A stretch of 54,927 nt of DNA, taken from assembly GCA_025964575.1 (NCBI GenBank), contig JAOPYO010000383.1, positions 1 to 54,927 on the forward strand, in the 5' to 3' direction. Every line of letters begins with the position of its first letter. The first letter of the stretch is position 1. The stretch comes from Actinomycetes bacterium. Lineage in GTDB: Bacteria; Actinomycetota; Actinomycetes; Streptosporangiales; Streptosporangiaceae. Under the pieces are notes generated by a model, which was not told the origin of the DNA, searched no databases, and saw nothing but the letters and a program-made list of their open reading frames with translations. Shown here one piece after another: positions 7,331 through 15,938 of this stretch. A program made the translations under genes and the position numbers.

Positions 7331-9130
7331 TCAGGCCACTGAGGCCAGTTCACCGCTCCGGCTGACCAGCGCGGCATAGTGGCCGCCGGCGGAGAGGAGC
7401 CGGTCGTGGGTGCCGCGCTCGGCGATCCGGCCGTGGTCGAGCACGATGATCTGATCGGCGTCCCTGACGGTGGACATCCGGTGTGCGATGGTGATGGTGG
7501 TCCGGCCGGCCGCCAGGGCGTCGATGGCCTCCTGCACGAGGTGCTCGGTCTGGGTGTCGAGCGCGCTGGTCGCCTCGTCGAGGACCAGGATCGGCGGGTT
7601 GCGCAGGATCGTGCGGGCGATGGCCAGCCGCTGCTTCTCCCCACCGGAGAACCGGTAGCCCCGCTCCCCCACCAGGGTGTCGTAGCCCTCGGGCAGCGAC
7701 GCGATGTGGTCATGGATCTGCGCGGCCTCCGCGGCGGCGTACAGTTCCTCGTCGGTCGCGTCGGGCTTGGCGAAACGGAGGTTGTCGGCGACCGAGGCGT
7801 GGAACAGATACGTCTCCTGGGAGACGACACCGACCGCGTCCGCCAGAGTGCCGAAGCCGAGCTCGCGGACGTCGATGCCGTCGATCGTGACGCGCCCGCC
7901 GGTGGCGTCATAGAGGCGCGGCACCAGATAGCTGAGAGTGGTCTTGCCCGATCCGGTCTCGCCGACCACGGCGAGGCTGGTGCCGGCCGGGATCGTGATG
8001 TCGAGGTCGAGCAGGGTGGGTTCTTCGGCGCCGTCGTAGGAGAACTGGACGTGCTCGAAGCGGACGTCGCCGCGGACCTGCGCCAGCGCGACGGGAGCGG
8101 CCGGCTCTTCGATGTCGGGCCGCAAGTCCAGATATTCGAAGATGCGGCCGAACAGGGCGAGCGAGCTCTGCACGTCGACCCCGGTTTGGAGCAGCCCGAC
8201 CATGGGGCGGAACAACCCGGTCTGCAAGGTGGTGAAGGCGACGAGAGTGCCGATCGAGACCAGCGGGTGGCCCTGGGAGATGGTGAGGCCGGCCGCCCAG
8301 TAGATGACCGCGGGCATCGCCGACATGACGATCTGGATGGTGGACTGCCGCCAGCGACCCGCCATGCCGGAGCGGATCTCCAGATCAACGAGCTTGTCCG
8401 ACTCACCGGCGAACTGCTCCGTGAGGGCCTGGGACCTGCCCATGCTCCGGCCGAGCAGGATGCCGCTGACCGACAGCGACTCTTCGACGATCGCCGACAT
8501 CCCGGCGAGCTGCCGCTGCCGCTGCGAGGTGATCTTCTTGCGTTCCTTGCCGACGCGGCGGCTCACCCAGACGAAGAACGGGAGCATCAGCAGCGACACG
8601 ATGGTGAGCCGCCAGTCCAGGACCAGCATCGCGATCAGCGTGGCGATGACGCTGGTGAGGTTGGAGACCAGCGAGGTCGCGGTCGAGGTGACCGTCGACT
8701 GCATGCCACCGATGTCGTTGGCGATTCGGGACTGGACCTCGCCGGTGCGGGTGCGGGTGAAGAAGGCGAGGGACATACGCTGCAGGTGCCCGTAGACGGC
8801 GGTGCGCAGATCGTGCATGACCCGCTGGCCGACAGTGGTGGACATGTAGGTCTGCAGGACGTTGAAGACGCTGTTGGCGACCGCGACGGCGATCATGCCG
8901 AGAGCGAGCAGGGCCAGCAGCCCGGTGCGGCCCTGGGGCAACGCGACGTCGAGGACCTCGCGGAGCATGAACGGCGAGGCCAGTGACACCAGTGAGGAGA
9001 GGCCGACCAGCAGGCCGACAACGGCGAGCCTGCCCCGGTAGTGGCGGAACAGACGCAGGATGCGGCGGAGCTGAACCGGCTGCCTGTCCTCCTGCCGAGC
9101 GTCGGCGGGCGTGGATTCGGTGCGCGGCAT
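7331..9130 (-). CDS. ABC exporter, fused permease and ATPase (multidrug/lipid type)
   Basis: A 599-residue half-transporter. The N-terminal type I exporter membrane domain, with about six helices, is followed by a nucleotide-binding domain. The ATPase has Walker A VVGETGSGKTTLS at about 390, the signature FSGGEKQRLAIART near 497, Walker B ILVLDEATSALD near 515 and the switch His in TITIAHRMSTV. It should work as a homodimer pumping a lipid or drug outward. It diverges from a MarR gene over a 105-base region holding a long perfect inverted repeat, which suggests MarR control in response to the exported compound. Confidence 0.93.
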   Translation of the reverse strand: MPRTESTPADARQEDRQPVQLRRILRLFRHYRGRLAVVGLLVGLSSLVSLASPFMLREVLDVALPQGRTGLLALLALGMIAVAVANSVFNVLQTYMSTTVGQRVMHDLRTAVYGHLQRMSLAFFTRTRTGEVQSRIANDIGGMQSTVTSTATSLVSNLTSVIATLIAMLVLDWRLTIVSLLMLPFFVWVSRRVGKERKKITSQRQRQLAGMSAIVEESLSVSGILLGRSMGRSQALTEQFAGESDKLVDLEIRSGMAGRWRQSTIQIVMSAMPAVIYWAAGLTISQGHPLVSIGTLVAFTTLQTGLFRPMVGLLQTGVDVQSSLALFGRIFEYLDLRPDIEEPAAPVALAQVRGDVRFEHVQFSYDGAEEPTLLDLDITIPAGTSLAVVGETGSGKTTLSYLVPRLYDATGGRVTIDGIDVRELGFGTLADAVGVVSQETYLFHASVADNLRFAKPDATDEELYAAAEAAQIHDHIASLPEGYDTLVGERGYRFSGGEKQRLAIARTILRNPPILVLDEATSALDTQTEHLVQEAIDALAAGRTTITIAHRMSTVRDADQIIVLDHGRIAERGTHDRLLSAGGHYAALVSRSGELASVA

Positions 9131-9178
9131 AGGCGGCTTCTCTCGTGCAGGGGGGCTCTTTTGCTACCCGATAGAACA

Positions 9179-9229
9179 GAGCTTGGCTCATAGTTATTTC
9201 CTTAACCATGAGCCAAGCTCCGTTATGAT
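9179..9229. promoter_or_regulatory. MarR operator and promoter between the ABC exporter and marR
   Basis: Perfect 13-base inverted repeat: GAGCTTGGCTCAT at 9179-9191 and its complement at 9208-9220, with a 16-base spacer. On the plus strand TTAACC (9202-9207) and TATGAT (9224-9229) are spaced by 16 bases as -35/-10, so one arm fills the promoter spacer. TATGAT ends 7 bases before the GTG at 9236, so the marR transcript may be leaderless. Confidence 0.7.
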
Positions 9230-9235
9230 GCAAGG

Positions 9236-9661
9236 GTGGAATCGGAGGACACCACCGGGCAATTGGCCGAGCTGTTCCTGCGGGCGGCCCGGCAGATGCG
9301 GCGCAGCCAGGCCGGGCGGCTGGCACCGCTGGGCCTCACTCCGGCGCAATCGCGCGCGCTGCGGGTGATCTCTCGCGACGAGGCACCGCTGCGCATGGTG
9401 GATCTCGCTGAACGGCTGGGGGTCGTCCCCCGGTCCGTCACCACCCTGGTCGACGCGCTGGAGGCCGCCGGCCTGGTGCGCCGCGAGGCCGACCCCTCCA
9501 ACCGCCGGTCGACCCTGATCCGGCTGACCGACCGCGGCCGCTCCCTCCGCGTGGAGATGCAGCAGGCCAGGCGGCAGGCCGCGGAGGATCTCTTCGCTCC
9601 GCTCTCCGAGGCGCAGCGGGACACGCTCCTCGAGTTGCTCTCCGCCCTCGACACCGGCTGA
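9236..9661 (+). CDS. MarR-family regulator divergent from ABC exporter
   Basis: A 141-residue winged-helix protein. The DNA-binding core includes LTPAQSRALRVISRDEAPLR, MVDLAERLGVVPRSVTTLVD and the wing RREADPSNRRSTLIRLTDRG, at about residues 35-110; the flanking helices form the dimer interface. The GTG start at 9236 has no clear Shine-Dalgarno sequence and follows a -10 box by 7 bases, consistent with leaderless translation. The likely role is repression of itself and of the exporter through the inverted repeat at 9179-9220. Confidence 0.92.
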   Translation: MESEDTTGQLAELFLRAARQMRRSQAGRLAPLGLTPAQSRALRVISRDEAPLRMVDLAERLGVVPRSVTTLVDALEAAGLVRREADPSNRRSTLIRLTDRGRSLRVEMQQARRQAAEDLFAPLSEAQRDTLLELLSALDTG

Positions 9662-9673
9662 TCGAGTGGGCGG

Positions 9674-10006
9674 TCAGCCCGCCGTGCAGTCCTTACAACG
9701 CTTCGACGCGACGCGCCGGGTGTTGCCTCCCGTCGCCTGGGCCGGGTGGCTCGCACCGATCCGGTCCCACAGGCCGCGATCGGGCGAGGAGATCCATCCC
9801 CATCCCGGGGCCGTAACGTCCGACTCCGTCATATGCGCGCAGCCCCCGGGCAGATGCGCCAGCTTCGTCGGCGAGATGAGGATCGCGTCCGGGGCGAACC
9901 TCACCCAGCGGACCCCGTCGTGCTCCTGATCCCGTCGCTCCGTGCCAGTGGGTGTGCAGGCGCAGCCGGCTCCGACCAGCAGCTCGCACCGGGTACATCG
10001 CTCCAT
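9674..10006 (-). CDS. Cysteine-containing hypothetical protein
   Basis: About 110 residues from the ATG at 10006. It begins MERCTRCELLVGAGCACTPT, with a CxxC pair and further Cys, and ends ASKRCKDC. The middle (WVRFAPDAILISPTKLAHLP, then GWGWISSP) looks like a folded, conserved protein rather than a shadow frame. The Cys pairs at both ends could bind a metal. It lies convergent with marR, with 12 bases between the stops. I do not recognise the family and assign no function. An upstream ATG at 10024 is an alternative start. Confidence 0.55.
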   Translation of the reverse strand: MERCTRCELLVGAGCACTPTGTERRDQEHDGVRWVRFAPDAILISPTKLAHLPGGCAHMTESDVTAPGWGWISSPDRGLWDRIGASHPAQATGGNTRRVASKRCKDCTAG

Positions 10007-10144
10007 GCTGTCGCTCCATGTCATCGCTCGGCCTCGACACCATGACCATGGCATGCGCCACCGACAGTCCGAGACCGGTCTCGATGGTCGCACGTGGCGC
10101 CCGCGCACCCGGCTCAACCGCGCTGAAACCGCTCTCGCGCGACC

Positions 10145-10285
10145 TCAACCGCGGCTGAGCGAATACGGCCGGATGTCCGAGACGGCCACCAGCGCGACCA
10201 CCAGGGTCGCGGCGCCGGAGAGCGCCAGCGGCGGGGCGAAGGCCGCGACGGGCACCAAAGCCGCCAGCGCGGCGAGCGCGATCAC
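10145..10285 (-). pseudogene. Remnant of a membrane protein C-terminus
   Basis: From a GTG at 10285 the minus strand codes about 46 residues rich in hydrophobic runs (VIALAALAALVPVAAFAPPL, then AATLVVALVAVSD), ending in a TGA at 10145-10147. This looks like the last two transmembrane helices of a larger protein, possibly of the LtrA type, whose 5' part is gone. It starts 12 bases after the VOC stop. The remaining sequence between 10007 and 10144 shows no convincing gene. Confidence 0.35.
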
Positions 10286-10296
10286 CCGCGGCGGCC

Positions 10297-10806
10297 TCAG
10301 ACCATGGCGGGGAAGGAGATGCCGACGCCACCGCGGGTGGTCCCGCCATAGCGAGCCTGCTCCCTGGCGAGGTCGAGCGGCGCCGTTCCCATCTTCACAT
10401 CGGGAGTGAGCAGATCGGCGGGGACCAGCCAGGACACCTCGAACTCCAGCCCGTCGGGGTCCTTGGCGTACAGCGCCTTGGTGGCGCCGTGGTCGGAGGC
10501 GCCCACCAGCGCGCCTCGCTCGGTCAAGGCGGCGCCGATGCGCTCGAGCTCGTCGAGCGTGTCCACCTCCCAGGCGAGGTGATAGAGGCCGACCATCCCG
10601 CGACCGGCCGCCGAGTCCGCCGCCCCCGCCCCGATCTGGAACAGGCCCAGGTCGTGGTCGTTGTTGCTGGCGGCCGCCTGCAGGAAGGCCGCCTGGCCCG
10701 GCATCTCCACGACGACCCGGAAATCCAGGACTTCACGGTAGAAGGCGACGGTGCGCGCGACATCGCGGACGTAGAGCACGGCGTGGTTCATGCGAGTAAT
10801 CGGCAT
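10297..10806 (-). CDS. VOC-family (glyoxalase/dioxygenase-like) metalloprotein
   Basis: About 169 residues from ATG 10806. It has the paired beta-alpha-beta-beta-beta fold sequence: MNHAVLYVRDVARTVAFYRE at the start and YHLAWEVDTLDELERIGAAL in the second half. Metal-ligand candidates are His in MNHAVLYV, His in LYHLAWEV and Glu in DPDGLEFEVSW, as in extradiol dioxygenases and glyoxalases. The substrate is unknown. A GTG at 10824 in the same frame is an alternative start that would lie closer to the operator. It diverges from a MarR gene whose operator-like site is within 25 bases, so it is probably under that regulator. Confidence 0.88.
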   Translation of the reverse strand: MPITRMNHAVLYVRDVARTVAFYREVLDFRVVVEMPGQAAFLQAAASNNDHDLGLFQIGAGAADSAAGRGMVGLYHLAWEVDTLDELERIGAALTERGALVGASDHGATKALYAKDPDGLEFEVSWLVPADLLTPDVKMGTAPLDLAREQARYGGTTRGGVGISFPAMV

Positions 10807-10828
10807 GAATACACCGTACCTCACTTTA

Positions 10829-10840
10829 TTGAATGTTCAA
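10829..10840. promoter_or_regulatory. Operator-like palindrome between VOC gene and marR
   Basis: TTGAATGTTCAA has perfect 5-base arms around a 2-base centre and overlaps a possible -35 box (TTGAAT) for the plus-strand marR gene. It lies 5 bases beyond the alternative GTG of the VOC gene, so a bound MarR dimer could block both directions. Confidence 0.5.
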
Positions 10841-10862
10841 ATACTTTGCTAGTCTGACCGTC

Positions 10863-11312
10863 ATGACCGCTCCGCGATGGCTCAGCGACGACGAGCAACA
10901 GGCCTGGCGCTCTCTCACCGTGGTGCTCACCCGGCTGGACGAGGCACTGGACCGGCAGTTGCAGCGCGACTCAGGCATGCCGCACGCCTATTACATGATC
11001 TTGGTGATGCTCTCGGAGGCGGATGGCCGGGCACTGCGGATGAGCGACCTGTCGACGATGACGAACTACTCGCAGAGCCGGCTCTCCCACGCCGTGGCCC
11101 GGCTCGAGGAGAAGGGCTGGATTCGGCGCGAGAGATCCCCGGCGGACAAGCGCGGCAGCATCGCGGTGCTCACCGACGTGGGCTTCGCGGCCCTGGCCGA
11201 GGCCGCTCCCGGCCACGTCGAAGAGGTACGGCAGCGGGTGTTCGATCCGCTGACCTGCGACGAGGTCGGGCAGTTGCGGACGATCTGCGAGAAGATCCTC
11301 TCCGCGCTGTAG
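10863..11312 (+). CDS. MarR-family regulator divergent from VOC gene
   Basis: 149 residues from ATG 10863. The winged helix is clear: YYMILVMLSEADGRALRMSD, LSTMTNYSQSRLSHAVARLE and the wing IRRERSPADKRGSIAVLTDV. I prefer this start because the ten codons of in-frame sequence further upstream overlap the operator palindrome. The stop codon lies inside the perfect hairpin at 11305-11340. By position it should control itself and the VOC gene; the inducer is unknown. Confidence 0.92.
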   Translation: MTAPRWLSDDEQQAWRSLTVVLTRLDEALDRQLQRDSGMPHAYYMILVMLSEADGRALRMSDLSTMTNYSQSRLSHAVARLEEKGWIRRERSPADKRGSIAVLTDVGFAALAEAAPGHVEEVRQRVFDPLTCDEVGQLRTICEKILSAL

Positions 11313-11340
11313 GGGCTGTCCTGGAACAGCCCCTACAGCG
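11305..11340. terminator. Bidirectional hairpin between convergent genes
   Basis: Perfect 15-base inverted repeat (11305-11319 and 11326-11340) with a 6-base loop. It contains the marR stop codon and lies 12 bases from the stop of the convergent phosphodiesterase gene. There is no T-tract, so it may act as an RNA-end stabiliser or a factor-assisted terminator in both directions. Confidence 0.7.
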
Positions 11341-11352
11341 CAAAGAGTCGGA

Positions 11353-12990
11353 TCAGCGGGTGGACAGAGCGCGGGTGTGCTCGACGCGCACCGCCTTCAA
11401 CTCCTTCGGGTCGAGGCCGAGGAGCCGCAGGATGGTCGGTGCGATCTGTGTGGTCTCGACCTTCCCGTTGTCGGCCGCGCCGTGGCCGCCGGGCACCGAG
11501 ACGACCAGCGGGACGTTGCGGTCCTGCGGGTCGTTGCCCCCATGCTCCGCGATCTTGGCCTTCTTACCGGTGTAGACGACCCCGTGCTGGACGAAGCCGA
11601 ACAGGTCCGGCCGGCCCGGGTCGCTCGAGCCGAAGAGCTTGGCCGCGCCGGTTCCGGCGTACACCTTCGTCAGACCCGAGGCCTGCAGGGTGCGTGTCGC
11701 GCCGGTGATGGTGTTACCGGTGGCGGGGTGGGTGAGCAGGAACTTCCTGGCGAAGTCGGCGGCGGCCTGCGAACGGTCGCTGAGCCACAACTGCAGGGCG
11801 TCGTCGTCGGTGGAGAAGGCCACCAGCGGCTTGGCGCCGGGATGGGCGGCGGTCCAGGCCGCGTTGAGCGCGTCGATGATCGCCCCGTCGTCGAGGCGGG
11901 TGAGGGCCTCGGGCTCCTTGGGCGACTGGCCGTGCTTGGCGGACAGGATGATGGCGGTGCGCTTCGTCAGACCGTGGGCGCGCAACTCGGCGACCAGCCT
12001 GCCGACCTGTGCGTCGACGAAGTCCAGCGCCCCGGAGAGCACCGGGCCGGGAACCGTTCCACCTGGCAGGTAACCACCCGTCTTCCCACCCGAGACGGGG
12101 AGCTTCTCCGCGGTCGAGACCGACTGGAAGTTCATGCCGAACACCGCGGGGGTCCCGGCCTTCGTGGCGCGGGAGTGGTCGTAACCGTCGATCTCGTTGA
12201 GGACGGCCCGCACCTTGTAACCGTCGTACTGCTGGGTGGCCGCGTTGTCCTGAGTCCAGTCCCCGGAGAAGCCGGTGGCCAGGCTGTTGATCTCCGGGGT
12301 GAACAGATCGTCGATGCCCGTGCCGGACGGGCCGTTGAGAAGCTCGTAGGCCGCGTGCTTGTCCGACCACGCGGTTCGCAGACCATGCTTGCGGGCCACC
12401 TCGAAGACGGTGTTCACCTTGAGGTACTGATGGGGGTAGACGGGCTTGCACGTCGTGGGGTCGACCGGCAACTTGGCCGGGTCGATCAGGGTCTGCGGTT
12501 TGCCGGTCATCGCCAGCACACCGCCCGGCAGCCCGGGCAGCCCTTGGCCGGCGTCGATGGAGTCGGTGTTCTTGTCGAGGCTCTCGGTGTAGTTGACCTC
12601 CGTGCCGGGCGTCACGCCCGCGCACTTCGTCGTCCCAGGGGGCAGCAGCCGGTGGTTGAAGCTGTCGTCGTAGTAGACGCCGGTGGTCTTCGGGTTGCCT
12701 CCGGTCACCTGGGCGACCATGCCGGGAAAGGAGTCCGACGGGAGCGGGGTGCTCGCCCTGGTGTAGGAGGTGGCTCCACTCACCAGGGCCGCCAGCGCCG
12801 AGTGCGGGTGGTTGCGGACGTACCAGGTGAGATCGGACTGGTGCAGGCCGTCGACCGACAGGAGCAGGACGTGCTTGGCCTTCTCGGTTCCGTGGCCGCT
12901 GCTCGCGGCGTACGCCGGAACGGCGATGCCGCCGGCCACTACGGCCGCGACGCCGAGGGCGGCCAGCCGCTGTAGGGGGTCTCTCAACAC
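11353..12990 (-). CDS. Secreted alkaline-phosphatase-superfamily phosphodiesterase/nucleotide pyrophosphatase
   Basis: About 545 residues with an N-terminal Sec signal peptide (hydrophobic LAALGVAAVVAGGIAV, cleavage near PAYA). The metal motif HVLLLSVDGLHQSDL and the nucleophile region TPLPSDSFPGMVAQVTGGNP come next. Later metal-ligand motifs are AIILSAKHGQSP and EHGGNDPQDRNVPLVV. Together these are the pattern of type I phosphodiesterases/nucleotide pyrophosphatases of the alkaline phosphatase superfamily. The substrate is probably an extracellular phosphodiester. The GTG at 12990 stands 7 bases after GGAGG; the ATG at 12996 is too close to it. The gene is divergent from the deacetylase pair. 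Confidence 0.85.
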   Translation of the reverse strand: MLRDPLQRLAALGVAAVVAGGIAVPAYAASSGHGTEKAKHVLLLSVDGLHQSDLTWYVRNHPHSALAALVSGATSYTRASTPLPSDSFPGMVAQVTGGNPKTTGVYYDDSFNHRLLPPGTTKCAGVTPGTEVNYTESLDKNTDSIDAGQGLPGLPGGVLAMTGKPQTLIDPAKLPVDPTTCKPVYPHQYLKVNTVFEVARKHGLRTAWSDKHAAYELLNGPSGTGIDDLFTPEINSLATGFSGDWTQDNAATQQYDGYKVRAVLNEIDGYDHSRATKAGTPAVFGMNFQSVSTAEKLPVSGGKTGGYLPGGTVPGPVLSGALDFVDAQVGRLVAELRAHGLTKRTAIILSAKHGQSPKEPEALTRLDDGAIIDALNAAWTAAHPGAKPLVAFSTDDDALQLWLSDRSQAAADFARKFLLTHPATGNTITGATRTLQASGLTKVYAGTGAAKLFGSSDPGRPDLFGFVQHGVVYTGKKAKIAEHGGNDPQDRNVPLVVSVPGGHGAADNGKVETTQIAPTILRLLGLDPKELKAVRVEHTRALSTR

Positions 12991-13193
12991 CGTCATTCCT
13001 CCACGGGGCGAAAGGACACGCGCCGATCGCCCCGAGGATTCCTATGAGTCCGGAGTGTCGGGAAGAGAAAGGGAAGTGAAATTCGGCGTGAATGCCACTA
13101 CCGCTCTGTAAAAGTAATCGCTGATTTCACCTTCCTCTGTGGCTCTGTTAGCCCCGTGATCAGCGGTCTTTCCCTATGCTTCAGTCCGTGTCC

Positions 13194-13955
13194 ATGGAAC
13201 GACGGCGAGTGCTCGGAGCGGCGGCGGCGGCAGCAGCCGCAGGGCTGGCGGCGGCCTGTGGCGGAGGTGGATCACGGGCGGGCGCCCGGACGCCCTCCAG
13301 AACGGTGACCCCGCCCGGGCCGACGACGCCGCACCCCGCCAAGCCCGGCCGGCTGCCCGCGGAAGTGGCCCATGGCCCGCGGACCGGCCGACAGGTCGCG
13401 CTCACCTTCCACGGCGCCGGCGATCCGAAGCTCGCGCAGCGGCTTCTGCACGAACTCGCCGCGGGCGGTGCCCACATCACGGTGCTGGCGGTCGGCACCT
13501 GGCTGGACCAGAACCCGCAGATGGCGCGGCTGATCCTGGACGGCGGCCACGAGCTCGGCAATCACACCCAGCATCACGCGAACATCGACGCGATGAGCCC
13601 GGCGGCCGCGCACGCCGAGATCGCACAATGCGCGGACCGGCTGCGGCGCCTGACCGGATCGCCCGGCGCCTGGTTCCGTCCGTCACAGACCCAGCACGCG
13701 ACCCCGATGGTCAGAGCTCAGGCGGCCAAGGCCGGCTATCCCACCTGCCTGTCGTACGACCTGGACTCGACCGACTTCAGGGATCCCGGACCGGGCACGG
13801 TCACCCGCACCGTGCTGGGCGGCATACGGCCCGGCTCGATCGTGAGCATGCATTTCGGCCATCCGGGGACGCTCACCGCGATGCCCGCGATACTCGACGG
13901 GCTGGCGGCGCGCCGGCTGAGCCCGGTCACCGTCTCCAAGCTGCTGGCCTCATGA
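13194..13955 (+). CDS. Polysaccharide-deacetylase-like lipoprotein with altered catalytic motif
   Basis: About 253 residues. The signal MERRRVLGAAAAAA ending in LAAAC combines a twin-Arg-like start with a lipobox, so it is probably a membrane-anchored outer-surface lipoprotein. A Thr/Pro-rich linker leads to a NodB-type barrel. The usual TFDD motif is replaced by LTFHGAGDP, while the metal His motif is kept as GHELGNHTQHH. The missing Asp pair means classical deacetylase activity is doubtful. The start could also be GTG 13188 or ATG 13176. Its TGA overlaps the ATG of the next gene, so the two are coupled. Confidence 0.85.
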   Translation: MERRRVLGAAAAAAAAGLAAACGGGGSRAGARTPSRTVTPPGPTTPHPAKPGRLPAEVAHGPRTGRQVALTFHGAGDPKLAQRLLHELAAGGAHITVLAVGTWLDQNPQMARLILDGGHELGNHTQHHANIDAMSPAAAHAEIAQCADRLRRLTGSPGAWFRPSQTQHATPMVRAQAAKAGYPTCLSYDLDSTDFRDPGPGTVTRTVLGGIRPGSIVSMHFGHPGTLTAMPAILDGLAARRLSPVTVSKLLAS

Positions 13956-15097
13956 ATTCCCTGCGTAAGGCCGCATCCCTCCTGATGGCCGGCGTTCTCG
14001 CCGCCGGTGTCGCCGGGTGCAGTGGCTCGGGTCATCAGCATGCCGGAATGGTCATGAACTCGACCCCGCCGCTGCCGCCACCCGAGACCGCGCAGCCCAA
14101 CATGATCGACGTCTACGAGCACGACCGTCCCGGCATGCTCAGCCAGGTCGTCAAGGGGTTCCCCGCACGCGTCTACGTCCCCAACAGCGAGAGCAACGAC
14201 GTCACCGTCATCGACCAGAAGACCTTCAAGAAGGTCGCGCACTTCAAGGTCGGCGTGTTGCCGCAGCATGTGGTCCCCTCCTGGGACCTCAAGACGCTGT
14301 GGGTGAACGACAACAAGTCCAACGACCTGATCCCCGTCAATCCGATGACCGGCAAGCCGGGCAAGCCGGTGAACGTGGCGGACCCGTACAACCTGTACTT
14401 CACTCCGGACGGCCGGTTCTCGATCGTGATGGCGGAGCGCAATCAGAACATCGACTTCCGCGACGCCCATACGATGAAGCTGGTGCGCTCGGTATCGGTG
14501 CCGTGCCGGGGGCCCAACCATGCCGACTTCTCCGCCGACGGCACGTTCTTTCTGACCGCCTGCGAGTTCTCCGGCGAGGTGGTCAAGCTGGACACGGCCC
14601 GGCAGAAGGTCGTCGGCAGCATCACGCTCGGCCGCATGGCGATGCCCCAGGACGTCAAACTGTCCCCGGACGGCACCACCTTCTATGTCGCCGACATGGC
14701 CAGCAACGGCGTCTGGGTGATCGATGCCGCTCGCTTCAAGAAGATCGGCTTCATCCCGACCGGCCGGGGCGCGCACGGGCTGTATCCCAGCCGTGACTCC
14801 AAGCATCTGTACGTCTCGAACCGGGGCGAGGGATCGATCTCTCTGATCTCGTTCGCCACCCGCAGGGTCACCGCGCTGTGGAAAATCCCCGGCGGCGGCT
14901 CCCCCGACATGGGCGGTGTCTCCGCCGACGGAAAGGTCCTGTGGCTGTCCGGCCGTTACAACGGGGAGGTGTATGCCATCTCCACCCACAACGGCAAGCT
15001 GATCCGCAAGATCAAGGTGGGCAACGGGCCGCACGGGCTGTGCGTCTGGCCTCAGCCCGGCCGCTACTCCCTCGGCCACACCGGCGTCCTGCGCTGA
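13952..15097 (+). CDS. YncE-family beta-propeller lipoprotein
   Basis: 381 residues. The signal peptide [20 protein letters not shown] ends in the lipobox VAGC, followed by about six or seven propeller repeats. Typical blades include [20 protein letters not shown], then [20 protein letters not shown] and [16 protein letters not shown]. The ATG at 13952 overlaps the upstream stop (ATGA). YncE-like propellers act as extracytoplasmic binding scaffolds; no enzymatic residues are evident. Coupling with the deacetylase-like lipoprotein suggests that they act together at the cell surface. Confidence 0.9.
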   Translation: MNSLRKAASLLMAGVLAAGVAGCSGSGHQHAGMVMNSTPPLPPPETAQPNMIDVYEHDRPGMLSQVVKGFPARVYVPNSESNDVTVIDQKTFKKVAHFKVGVLPQHVVPSWDLKTLWVNDNKSNDLIPVNPMTGKPGKPVNVADPYNLYFTPDGRFSIVMAERNQNIDFRDAHTMKLVRSVSVPCRGPNHADFSADGTFFLTACEFSGEVVKLDTARQKVVGSITLGRMAMPQDVKLSPDGTTFYVADMASNGVWVIDAARFKKIGFIPTGRGAHGLYPSRDSKHLYVSNRGEGSISLISFATRRVTALWKIPGGGSPDMGGVSADGKVLWLSGRYNGEVYAISTHNGKLIRKIKVGNGPHGLCVWPQPGRYSLGHTGVLR

Positions 15098-15104
15098 GAA
15101 CCGA

Positions 15105-15393
15105 TCAGGCATCGGCGAGCCCCTCGATGATCGAGGCCCGGGCGGCCCTGCGGGCGGGCACCACCGCGGCGAGCAGGCCGGCCAGCCCCGCCAGCGCCAG
15201 ATAGCCCAAGATGCGCAGCACCGGGTAGCTCACGTGCCCGCCGCCGGCGTCGTGCAGGAACGCGAGGGAGATCGCTCAGCCGCAGACCGCGCCGGGTCAG
15301 CCCGAGGGCCCGCAGCAGCGCCGATTCCCTGGTCCGTTCGATCACCGACAGCGCAAGCGTGTTGGCGATACCGAACAGGGCTGCGTCGCTCAC
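15105..15393 (-). pseudogene. FtsX-type ABC permease C-terminal remnant
   Basis: On the minus strand, [20 protein letters not shown] followed by [15 protein letters not shown] is the hallmark last cytoplasmic segment of MacB/FtsX-type permeases. The frame then breaks near 15276. The C-terminal helix and tail ([20 protein letters not shown] ... [10 protein letters not shown], stop at 15105-15107) follow in another frame, with the intervening transmembrane part shortened. The 5' majority of the gene is missing. It is a dead remnant; the BlaI and M56 genes upstream may have been its neighbours in an antibiotic- or cell-wall-response locus. Confidence 0.8.
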
Positions 15394-15479
15394 CAGCGGA
15401 TGGCGGCGTGACCAGTCGGAGAGACGCTGAGGCACGCCACCGGCAGTAGGCCGCGAGGCGCATCCGCGCGTCATCCCCC

Positions 15480-15881
15480 CTACGTACCTTTTGCGGAGTC
15501 CTGATCGTCGGTGAGGATCGCGCGCAGCAGATCTTCTTCGGCAGGGGAGAGCGCACCCACGAAGTGGGCCAGCACCTGCGCCTTGTCGTTCTCCCGCTCC
15601 AGTTGGGCGAGCATCCGGCGGGCGGCCAGGCCACTGGCGTCGGCCACCGGCAGGTAGGTGAACATCCGGCCGACCTTGGCCCGGGTCAGCACTCCCTTGT
15701 CGACCATTCGGGTCAGGATGGTCACCACGGTCGTATAGGCGAGGCCGCCACCAAGGGCTTTGAGCACCTCGGCCGGCGACAACGACCTGTTCGCGGCCCA
15801 GAGCGCGGCCAGGACCTCGGATTCGAGTTCGCCGGGTCGGCGGCGTGGCTGACCCACACCGTCATGACGGCCGTCCGACAC
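15480..15881 (-). CDS. BlaI/MecI/CopY-family repressor
   Basis: 133 residues. The winged-helix core reads [20 protein letters not shown] and [20 protein letters not shown], followed by the dimerisation helices. The family represses beta-lactam or metal-stress genes and is usually inactivated by cleavage through an M56 sensor peptidase, which is encoded just upstream. The GTG at 15881 follows GAGGAG by nine bases. The region from its stop to 15393 holds only permease debris, so the target operon may have been lost. Confidence 0.92.
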   Translation of the reverse strand: MSDGRHDGVGQPRRRPGELESEVLAALWAANRSLSPAEVLKALGGGLAYTTVVTILTRMVDKGVLTRAKVGRMFTYLPVADASGLAARRMLAQLERENDKAQVLAHFVGALSPAEEDLLRAILTDDQDSAKGT

Positions 15882-15938
15882 TAACGATCACTCCTCGATA
15901 GCCGTGGATCACACGATTGGCCGCGCAGGTACCGGCCA

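Noticed and set aside
7325..7346. Short inverted repeat at the end of the ABC exporter gene
   Set aside because: Stem of about 8 bases with a bulge, inside coding sequence and with no T-tract; too weak to call a terminator.
10030..10110. A minus-strand string TGLGLSVAHAMV resembling the ATP-lid of a histidine kinase
   Set aside because: Only about 13 residues fit, the surrounding frame has no other kinase motif and overlaps the upstream part of another gene; probably chance.
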